A DNA stretch of 5,610 nt from Clostridia bacterium (GTDB lineage Bacteria; Bacillota_A; Clostridia; Oscillospirales; CAG-272), in the NCBI GenBank assembly GCA_017533545.1, contig JAFXHW010000105.1:1-5610 (forward strand), written 5' to 3'. The notes beneath the pieces were generated by a model, which worked only from the letters and a program-made list of their open reading frames with translations, was not told the DNA's origin and searched no databases. Shown here piece after piece: positions 1 through 5,125 of this stretch; the stretch's first letter is position 1; every line of letters starts with the position of its first letter. Made by a program: the position numbers and the translations under genes.

Positions 1-169
1 CGATATAACCTCCCTACGGTCGGTTGCGATATGATATAAATCCCTCGCGCGAAGCGCGTTCACGCCCGAAGGGCATATCGCATCGAAGATATATCGCACG
101 CGTCAGCGTATATCGCAAATCCCGCCAGGGATTTATATCGCGGCGCAGTGTCCCAAAGGACACTGCGCC
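1..169. repeat. Intergenic array of short hairpins joined by ATATCGC linkers
   Basis: Directly visible: four same-orientation copies of ATATCGC (75-81, 91-97, 110-116, 135-141) and one inverted copy, GCGATAT (26-32). Between them lie small palindromes. These are 7-25 (AACC..GGTT with a 2x2 internal mismatch, loop TAC), 46-58 (5-bp stem, loop GAA), 64-74 (GCCC/GGGC, loop GAA), 82-90 (ATC/GAT, loop GAA), 98-109 (ACGC/GCGT), 117-134 (AAATCCC/GGGATTT, loop GCCA) and 142-169 (12-bp perfect stem, loop CAAA). A 13-bp inverted repeat (33-45 with 127-139) could fold several units into one larger structure. The array runs off the left edge and sits directly downstream of mltG. It may be a decayed REP or MITE-like mosaic, or an mRNA 3'-end structure. 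I do not recognise a named family. Confidence 0.8.
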
Positions 170-187
170 AAGGTCGGGACTTTTTTT
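142..187 (+). terminator. Hairpin plus T7 tract, possible terminator for plus-strand transcription
   Basis: A perfect 12-bp GC-rich stem (142-153 with 158-169, loop CAAA) is followed 11 nt later by seven T residues at 181-187. The gap is longer than in a canonical intrinsic terminator. A competing 5-bp pairing, GTCCC (150-154) with GGGAC (176-180), would abut the T tract. It could terminate a convergent gene lying left of the window. In the mltG direction the A tract comes before the hairpin and no U tract follows, so for the operon it would act only as a 3'-end stabilising structure. Confidence 0.4.
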
Positions 188-191
188 GCGC

Positions 192-2027
192 TTATTTACC
201 GTTGTTCGCATTAAGAATATTCTGAATGTGCTCTGCGTGGGTGGTAGCAAATATATGGTAGTGCGATTTGAGCGCGTAGAAGTAATAGTAGTTGGTTTCG
301 TTGGGGTAGAGCGCCGAGGTCATAGCATAAAGACTGGGGTTCGAGATGGGGGAGGGGGGCAGGCCCTTGTACTTGTAGGTGTTGTACGGGCTGTCCATAT
401 CCTTTTCTTCCTGAGTCAAGTTCGTGCGGTGACCTTCGAGCACGTACATGATGGTCGGGTCGGACTCAAGTCGTCCCTGCGTTTCGTAGGAGGGATTGTT
501 GAGTCGGTTGTGGAATACCGACGATACATCGGGATACTCGGAGGGGAATCGCGCTTCCATCTGTATCATCGAGGCCATTGTGATCATCTGGTCGACGGTG
601 TAGCCGAGCTCGGCACAGCGATCCTTCATCGATTCTTCGAACTTCTGCTCGAAGTTGTCGAGCATCTTGCGAAGAACGGTTTCCTCTTTTGCGTTCGAGT
701 AATAGTAGTAGGTATCGGGGAAGAGATATCCTTCGAGCACGTACTTTCTGTGTTCGTTGACCCCTCTGTCATAAACCTCTTTGACAAACCAATATTCGTC
801 GGCCCAGCTCTTATTTGTCAATGCCGCGATAAAGCCTTCGCGTGTGCCTATTTTGTATTCGTCAACGAATAGGGCGATGATCTGATCGACCGTGTAACCC
901 TCGGGAATCGTTACCGATACGGTTGTAACCGCAGGAGCCTTTACGATAAGCTCGGTAAGAAGCAGGTCGTATGACATTGACGGCGAAACGGTATGGCTGC
1001 CCGATTGGAAGTTAAGACCGCCGAATTTTTCCGATCTCTTGTCAGCATATATCGAGAAAATTGAAGGATACTCAATTACGTCGGCGTCTTCGAGCACCTT
1101 TGCAACCTCGCTCAGCGAGGCGTATTCGGGAATAACTACCTCGACCTCGTTGACGTCCTTTACAAAGGCGAGCACGTCGTTGCATACCGAGATGCCGAAA
1201 ATTGAAAGGAATGCAGAAGCGGCAAGCACGCAAACGATGTATATAACGGCTTTCAGAACGCTTCCGAGAGTGCCGCCGATGATGTCAGATCGATTTTCAT
1301 AATCCTGCGTATCGCGGTCGTCGAGATGAGTGGGACGGTTTAGTTTTTTGCCGCCCTTCGTTGAAGTACCGCCGCGGGAGGTGGTTCTTGTTCCCGCCGC
1401 ACTCTTTGGCGTAAGTTTGTTTGGAACATCAAGCGATCCCGACGATCGGGTAGCGGATGGATTACGTGCGGACGCCGTACGTGCGGGAGCTTTTGATGTT
1501 GCCGCCGACGAGGCATTGCTTTTCGGTTTTGCCGTTAGCTTTGAAGGCGGAGTAAGCTCGTCATTCTTTTGGCGTGCTTGTGTCGTCCTTTGAACGCCGG
1601 TATCCGTCGCAGGCGGCGTCATCCTCTTGATGGCGGGTATGACCTGCGTATCTGTGTTCTGCATTCGTGTTTTGGCAGGAACATTGGCAGGAGCGGCAGG
1701 ACGGGCGGCATTTTGCCGTCTTGCGACGCTAAGGTCGTCAAAATTGTAGGTTCGCGATCCGTCGGGCGCCATAGGCGGAGTCTTTTGCACTGTTCTCAGC
1801 GTCGATGACGTACCTACGGCGGGGATGGTGCGGGTGCTGTCATCGCGATAGGCCGTCGGGGCACTTGTCATCGTCTTTGCGCGTGCATTTGAGCCCGTGT
1901 TGGTTGGAACGGGATTCTTTTGAACGGTTGTCAGTGTGCTCTGACGAACCGGTTTGACTTTGGCGGAATTTGCCGGAACGGTGTTCGGCATTATTTTTGC
2001 ATCCGAGCGATTGCCGTTGTTATTCAT
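192..2027 (-). CDS. mltG: MltG-type endolytic murein transglycosylase with long cytoplasmic extension
   Basis: This is a membrane-anchored YceG/MltG-family enzyme that cleaves nascent peptidoglycan glycan strands outside the membrane and so sets strand length. Residues 1-250 are a predicted disordered, cytoplasmic Thr/Pro/Ala/Ser-rich region that is strongly basic (40 K/R against 17 D/E by my count). One membrane helix lies at about 257-280. LysM-like subdomain segments follow at about 299-318 and 372-393 (IPEGYTVDQI). The catalytic YceG domain carries LEGYLFPDTY (431-440), MASMIQMEA (484-492), ESDPTIMY (521-528) and YNTYKYKGLPPSPI (548-561). Glu491 aligns with the E. coli catalytic Glu218 as I recall it. 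The nearby Glu of the usual IxEKE motif is Gln489 here. At 611 aa it is far longer than the roughly 340-aa E. coli protein, owing to the N-terminal tail. The start is fixed by an in-frame TGA five codons upstream and a weak GGTGA site. It is the last gene of the operon. Confidence 0.93.
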   Translation of the reverse strand: MNNNGNRSDAKIMPNTVPANSAKVKPVRQSTLTTVQKNPVPTNTGSNARAKTMTSAPTAYRDDSTRTIPAVGTSSTLRTVQKTPPMAPDGSRTYNFDDLSVARRQNAARPAAPANVPAKTRMQNTDTQVIPAIKRMTPPATDTGVQRTTQARQKNDELTPPSKLTAKPKSNASSAATSKAPARTASARNPSATRSSGSLDVPNKLTPKSAAGTRTTSRGGTSTKGGKKLNRPTHLDDRDTQDYENRSDIIGGTLGSVLKAVIYIVCVLAASAFLSIFGISVCNDVLAFVKDVNEVEVVIPEYASLSEVAKVLEDADVIEYPSIFSIYADKRSEKFGGLNFQSGSHTVSPSMSYDLLLTELIVKAPAVTTVSVTIPEGYTVDQIIALFVDEYKIGTREGFIAALTNKSWADEYWFVKEVYDRGVNEHRKYVLEGYLFPDTYYYYSNAKEETVLRKMLDNFEQKFEESMKDRCAELGYTVDQMITMASMIQMEARFPSEYPDVSSVFHNRLNNPSYETQGRLESDPTIMYVLEGHRTNLTQEEKDMDSPYNTYKYKGLPPSPISNPSLYAMTSALYPNETNYYYFYALKSHYHIFATTHAEHIQNILNANNGK

Positions 2028-2110
2028 TTTGTCACCATATCAGCATTTTCGCCCGAAATCGGGACGCTTGCGCTGTCCTTTCTTTGAAATTTGTTTGGCA
2101 TAGTTATCAT
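2024..2110 (-). CDS. Possible 28-aa small ORF between the CPBP gene and mltG
   Basis: This frame starts 4 nt after the CPBP stop codon and ends with a TGA that overlaps the mltG ATG (shared ATGA). It therefore fills the gap between the two genes exactly. The predicted peptide begins MITMPNKFQRKD and ends ENADMVTK. It is hydrophilic, with no membrane segment or recognisable motif. A second in-frame ATG lies three codons in (2099-2101). Neither ATG has a clear Shine-Dalgarno sequence, so translation would depend on coupling to the CPBP gene. The ATGA overlap could in turn couple it to mltG. An open frame of this length also arises easily by chance, so this stays tentative. The alternative is an untranslated spacer that merely carries the mltG ribosome binding site. 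Confidence 0.3.
   Translation of the reverse strand: MITMPNKFQRKDSASVPISGENADMVTK
2031..2036 (-). promoter_or_regulatory. Weak ribosome binding site of mltG
   Basis: GGTGAC on the minus strand ends three bases before the mltG ATG, leaving a 4-nt spacer after GGTGA. It is weaker and closer than the sites of the upstream genes, so mltG initiation may depend partly on coupling to translation of the frame that ends in the ATGA overlap. Confidence 0.45.
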
Positions 2111-2114
2111 AAAT

Positions 2115-3062
2115 TTACGGTATCAGCAAACCCAGCAAAAACAGGGCAATGCAGATGAGGAATGTGGGGGAAACGATAGCTTTGAAAAGGGGTCTAAAGG
2201 AGTCAAATGATCGGCGATAGCCGTTGGGTCTGAATGGGGCGTCCTCGTCTTTTTCTTCTTCGTCCTTTTCGCCTTCGATTATTGCATCGTTCGACGTAAG
2301 GCGCTCTGCTTCCGAAAAAGCAAGGAAAAGAGAGAAGAGGAACAGTGAAATAAGTATAAACGCATTGAGAGTTGCATATTCACTCTGGCTGACAATGCGG
2401 ATAAGATATTTTTCAAAAAACAAGTTGAGAATATTGTAGCAAAGATGCAAAAGCAATGCCGACAAAGACGATTTCGTTATGTAGACCGCAAAAGCGTATA
2501 TTGCTGCATTGTAAAAGTAGAGTAAGAAATATGGCAGATCGAATTGGAGCATGCTGGATGAGAGTGCTGTAATAATAACAGCGCAGAGAGCTCCGTATTC
2601 GCGGTATTCGGTGAGAAGTATAGACCGAAAAGCGAATTCCTGACATATCGCAGGAATAATCGCCAAGGCCACAACGACGTATATAACGTCGGAAACCGAG
2701 CTCATCGAGCTTGCGGCAACGGCCGAATATTCACCGAAAATGCTGCCCGTATTGCCGAGGTTTGCCATAATCAGACGTATTACGCTTGATCCGCTGAGGA
2801 GCAGCAACAGCGAAATTGAGAAGAACCAGAGCCTTGTAGGCGGAATCGGTATCAACGCGAGCTTTTTGACGTATCCCGACGGCTCGCTTTTTGCGTAAAA
2901 TACCGCAGGGAGGGCTACGGCCACAAGCTGGAGTATGACTATAGAAAGATAGAGTGTGTCATCATAACCGAGTATGGCAGGATCGATAAATCGCGAGGCC
3001 GCAGTCAGAACCAGCATGGCAATGAGCATCAGCGGAGCGCGAAACATTTTGTTTTTTAACAT
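2115..3062 (-). CDS. CPBP-family (CAAX protease/Abi-like) membrane protein with altered active site
   Basis: This polytopic membrane protein of 315 aa has hydrophobic segments at about 9-23, 37-57, 77-100, 125-141, 157-173, 176-195, 198-216, 231-249 and 295-315. The region IPAICQEFAFR (136-146) followed by a TALSSSMLQ helix and HLCYN (206-210) matches the three-motif CPBP fold (EExxxR, FxxxH, HxxxN). Motif 1 is Gln141-Glu142-x3-Arg146, so the first Glu is lost. Motif 2 aligns as Ser169-x3-Gln173 and lacks both Phe and His. Motif 3, His206-x3-Asn210, is intact. The two lost residues correspond to the catalytic Glu and His of Rce1-type proteases, so proteolysis is doubtful. A very acidic loop (251-275, 12 D/E against 3 K/R) precedes a C-terminal membrane helix. 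By the positive-inside rule that loop is cytoplasmic. No Shine-Dalgarno sequence is visible in the 27-nt gap after the folate gene, so translational coupling is likely. The family call is firm; the function is unknown. Confidence 0.85.
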   Translation of the reverse strand: MLKNKMFRAPLMLIAMLVLTAASRFIDPAILGYDDTLYLSIVILQLVAVALPAVFYAKSEPSGYVKKLALIPIPPTRLWFFSISLLLLLSGSSVIRLIMANLGNTGSIFGEYSAVAASSMSSVSDVIYVVVALAIIPAICQEFAFRSILLTEYREYGALCAVIITALSSSMLQFDLPYFLLYFYNAAIYAFAVYITKSSLSALLLHLCYNILNLFFEKYLIRIVSQSEYATLNAFILISLFLFSLFLAFSEAERLTSNDAIIEGEKDEEEKDEDAPFRPNGYRRSFDSFRPLFKAIVSPTFLICIALFLLGLLIP

Positions 3063-3089
3063 CGTAATAAAGTAAGCCGGCAGACGTTT

Positions 3090-3683
3090 TTACGCCTTTG
3101 CGATGGCCTTAACTCCTTTTTCGGTTACAATTACGTCAACGGATAGGTCAAAGCGTCCTCTCGGAAGAGTGGGGAGTATAAAATCGGCATAGCAAAGACC
3201 GACTGTTGTTCCCGAAAAATGGGGCAGATATCTGTCGTAAAAGCCTTTGCCGTATCCGATGCGGTATCCCGCATTGTCGTAAAGAATTGCGGGCACTACG
3301 CAGACCGCAGGCGCTTTGTTTGTTTTCGGATCGTAAACAGGGCAGTCCTTTGTGGGTTCGGGAATGTCGAAAGCACCTTTAGCATCAAGCTGATCAAGTG
3401 ATGTGACACATCTGAATTCCATCGTGCGGTGTTCGGTGTCACAGCAGGGGAAGGCAACTGTCTTGCCCGCCTCGAGTGCTTTTTTAACGATAGGCAGAAC
3501 GTCGATCTCGTTTTTTGGGGGATAATACATTAAGAGAACGTCCGAATAGCGGTAGGTGACAAGAGAGGTGAAAAGGGTGCAGATCTTGTCGTCTGTCTTC
3601 TGCTTTAAATCATCGGGAATACTGTTTCGCTTTGCCAGATATTCGTCCCTTAGTTTGTTTTTTTCTGTCCTCAGTTCGTACAT
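3090..3683 (-). CDS. 5-formyltetrahydrofolate cyclo-ligase (MTHFS; YgfA/YqgN type)
   Basis: This cytoplasmic enzyme uses ATP to convert 5-formyl-tetrahydrofolate to 5,10-methenyl-tetrahydrofolate. It returns a stored, inhibitory folate form to the one-carbon pool. At 197 aa it is the usual family length. Visible family features are the N-terminal KNKLR (8-12) with Arg19 for ATP phosphates, YYPPKNEID (53-61) at the folate pocket, FDIPEP (105-110), and the signature VPAILYDNAGYRIGYGKGFYDRYL region (130-153) holding the glycine-rich ATP loop. A C-terminal VDVIVTEKG (182-190) completes the fold. The segment before it reads GRFDL, where many homologues carry a His before Asp; this is a mild variation. 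The start is supported by an AAGGA site six bases upstream. It follows the DJ-1 gene after 49 nt and precedes the CPBP gene by 27 nt. Confidence 0.95.
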   Translation of the reverse strand: MYELRTEKNKLRDEYLAKRNSIPDDLKQKTDDKICTLFTSLVTYRYSDVLLMYYPPKNEIDVLPIVKKALEAGKTVAFPCCDTEHRTMEFRCVTSLDQLDAKGAFDIPEPTKDCPVYDPKTNKAPAVCVVPAILYDNAGYRIGYGKGFYDRYLPHFSGTTVGLCYADFILPTLPRGRFDLSVDVIVTEKGVKAIAKA

Positions 3684-3689
3684 TGTCTT

Positions 3690-3694
3690 TCCTT
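3690..3694 (-). promoter_or_regulatory. Ribosome binding site of the folate cyclo-ligase gene
   Basis: AAGGA on the minus strand with a 6-nt spacer to ATG at 3683 supports that start codon. Confidence 0.75.
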
Positions 3695-3732
3695 CGTTTT
3701 TGTGTTATTTGGCGGTAATCTCAATTATATTA

Positions 3733-4287
3733 TCAAAAGAAGATAGAATCGCGTACTCTTTCGGCCTCGCTCCAGCTTCTGAGTTCGCGCACAAGCGCAA
3801 GGCCGAATTCATGAGATACACCCATGGCCTTAGCGGTGATGATCTTGCCGTCAACGACTACTTTCTTGTCAGTGACGATCTTCGCGCCGTAAAGCTTGTC
3901 CTCGAATCCGGGATAGCAAACGGCATTTTTGCCCTCAAGCAGGCCGCGTACACCCAAAATAAAGGGAGCGGCGCAGATGGCGGCAATATGTTTGTTCAAA
4001 AGAGAAGCGGCAGCAATGAATGCCGATACGGTGTCGTCATCGTTTAAGTTCTGGGCTCCGGGCATTCCGCCGGGAAGAACGACAGCCTCGAGAGTTTCAA
4101 GAAGCTTTTCGGGAGATAATGCCTTTGTTGTGGTATCTGCTTCGACAACTACGTTCTGCGACGAAAGGACCGAGGTGGTCTTGTTGAGCGAAACCGTGGT
4201 TACCTCAATTCCCGCACGACGCATTAAGTCAATGGGAGTCATCGCTTCGACAAGCTCGAAGCCGTCTGCTAAAAATACGTATACCAT
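3733..4287 (-). CDS. DJ-1/PfpI family protein (YajL/ThiJ-like)
   Basis: This is a cytoplasmic DJ-1-superfamily protein of 184 aa, the usual length of the DJ-1/YajL branch. The nucleophile elbow AAICAAPFIL (102-111) places the reactive cysteine at Cys105, matching Cys106 of human DJ-1. FELVEAMTPIDLMRRAG (10-26) supplies Glu14, matching DJ-1 Glu18, which hydrogen-bonds the cysteine. VVLPGGMPGAQNL (69-81) and YPGFE (125-129) are further family signatures. Members are linked to oxidative or carbonyl stress. Deglycase, glyoxalase and chaperone activities have been claimed and are disputed, so no reaction is assigned. The active site looks complete. The start follows an AGAGGA site, 22 nt after the GNAT gene, within the same transcription unit. 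An annotation as a protease PfpI is less likely because the sequence matches the DJ-1 branch. Confidence 0.93.
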   Translation of the reverse strand: MVYVFLADGFELVEAMTPIDLMRRAGIEVTTVSLNKTTSVLSSQNVVVEADTTTKALSPEKLLETLEAVVLPGGMPGAQNLNDDDTVSAFIAAASLLNKHIAAICAAPFILGVRGLLEGKNAVCYPGFEDKLYGAKIVTDKKVVVDGKIITAKAMGVSHEFGLALVRELRSWSEAERVRDSIFF

Positions 4288-4294
4288 ATATAAT

Positions 4295-4300
4295 TCCTCT
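4295..4300 (-). promoter_or_regulatory. Ribosome binding site of the DJ-1 family gene
   Basis: AGAGGA on the minus strand, 7 nt before the ATG at 4287, in the 22-nt gap after the GNAT gene. It is a strong, well-spaced site that supports the chosen start. Confidence 0.75.
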
Positions 4301-4309
4301 TAATTCAAA

Positions 4310-5104
4310 TTAATATTCGCCAAAGCGGTTGAGGGCGGGAGCGGAAATTCTGCGTCCGTTCGCAAATCTAATAAGGCTCTTTTCATGCTTTTGACTCTCG
4401 GCGAGAGAATAGAGCGCGCGTATAGCATCGTTTTCGTATGACGGGATGTACATATCGAGAATTTTCACTTTATCTTCCGATACTTTTTCTAAAACGATGT
4501 ATCCCGCCTCTTTCTTATTTGCGTCATAAACGGTGAACACCGAGTTTTCGGGCAGATTTCGTGTGACGAAATTCACAAAGGACTTGGGAGCGGTAAAGCC
4601 GTCGCAAGACTTTTTGCCGTCGAACTTGGCAAGAACCGATGCATCGGCACATATTTCCATATCTATGCCCGAAAGCGCATCAATGCCGCACTCAAAGGGG
4701 AAGGGAGAGGGTAAGCAGTCGACGAATCCGAGCTTGCGATATACTTCGAAAAGGGTGTCGCATTGCGGTATAAGACAGAGAAAATCGCAGTCGGCGGCCG
4801 CATTGTTTATCATATCGGTGAAAATGCCGCGATTGCGGTAATCTTCATCAACGCAGCATCCGTAGAGGTAGGCGCCGTCGGTGACGGTATTTCCGAAATG
4901 AAATTTCACGGGAACGCGGTTGACGATTCCCACGATCTTTTTTGCCTCCGAAAAGCCGCGCGATATTTTGATCTCGCCGTTCTTTTCGTGAGCTATGATT
5001 ATATTTCCCTCGCAGTCAAACGAGTTGTAAAAATCGCGTATGGTCTTGGGACTGTCAGAAAAGCATTTCTGCCAAAGGGACACGATCTGTTTTGAAACGT
5101 CCAT
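4310..5104 (-). CDS. GNAT-family N-acetyltransferase
   Basis: This is a predicted cytoplasmic acetyl-CoA-dependent acetyltransferase of 264 aa with unknown substrate. The N-terminal LWQKCFSDSPKTIRDFY (10-26) resembles the first helix of a clostridial GNAT subgroup. Acetyl-CoA-binding motif A is YLYGCCVDEDYRNRGIFTDM (79-98), with the Arg90-x2-Gly93 pyrophosphate loop; Phe95 sits where a Gly or Ala is more usual. Motif B is CDFLCLIPQ (106-114) followed by LFEVYRKLGF (118-127), whose Tyr122 is the likely general acid. Residues from about 150 to the end form a second, less recognisable half. It may be a degenerate second GNAT-like domain or a substrate domain. The protein has many cysteines (for example 83, 84, 106, 110, 115, 130). 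The start has an AAAGGA site, 21 nt after the upstream zinc-knuckle gene. The family is secure but the substrate cannot be read from the sequence. Confidence 0.87.
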   Translation of the reverse strand: MDVSKQIVSLWQKCFSDSPKTIRDFYNSFDCEGNIIIAHEKNGEIKISRGFSEAKKIVGIVNRVPVKFHFGNTVTDGAYLYGCCVDEDYRNRGIFTDMINNAAADCDFLCLIPQCDTLFEVYRKLGFVDCLPSPFPFECGIDALSGIDMEICADASVLAKFDGKKSCDGFTAPKSFVNFVTRNLPENSVFTVYDANKKEAGYIVLEKVSEDKVKILDMYIPSYENDAIRALYSLAESQKHEKSLIRFANGRRISAPALNRFGEY

Positions 5105-5111
5105 TTTTTAA

Positions 5112-5117
5112 TCCTTT
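5112..5117 (-). promoter_or_regulatory. Ribosome binding site of the GNAT gene
   Basis: AAAGGA on the minus strand with a 7-nt spacer to the ATG at 5104. It lies in the 21-nt gap behind the zinc-knuckle gene and supports the start. Confidence 0.75.
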
Positions 5118-5125
5118 CGGGTAAG

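Noticed and set aside
64..74. UUCG tetraloop hairpins on the minus-strand RNA
   Set aside because: CUUCG occurs three times, but the best pairing gives 3-nt UUC loops closed by C-G. The C(UUCG)G register breaks the stem after two pairs.
1..190. CRISPR array
   Set aside because: The recurring unit is only 7 nt with spacings of 16, 19 and 25 nt, the intervening segments are palindromic, and there are no cas genes.
433..744. Identical 15-bp direct repeat at 433-447 and 730-744
   Set aside because: Both copies encode YVLEG within conserved parts of the MltG domain. The match reflects coding sequence, not a repeat element.
24..872. A 282-codon open frame on the plus strand
   Set aside because: It lies antisense to the well-supported mltG C-terminal domain and runs into the hairpin array at its start. 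Its translation shows no domain. It is a shadow of mltG codon bias.
3063..3089. N-terminal extension of the CPBP protein into the gap after the folate gene
   Set aside because: The gap is in the same frame and open, but it contains no ATG, GTG or TTG codon in frame and no ribosome binding site. The ATG at 3062 remains the best start.
3724..3729. TATAAT on the minus strand in the 49-nt gap before the folate cyclo-ligase gene
   Set aside because: The hexamer matches a -10 box and is about 40 nt before the start codon, but no TTGACA-like -35 element lies 16-18 nt upstream and there is no extended -10. In an AT-rich gap this is likely chance.
3556..4303. Plus-strand open frames opposite the folate cyclo-ligase and DJ-1 genes
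   Set aside because: The minus-strand genes have clear family signatures, complete active sites and ribosome binding sites. The antisense frames have none.
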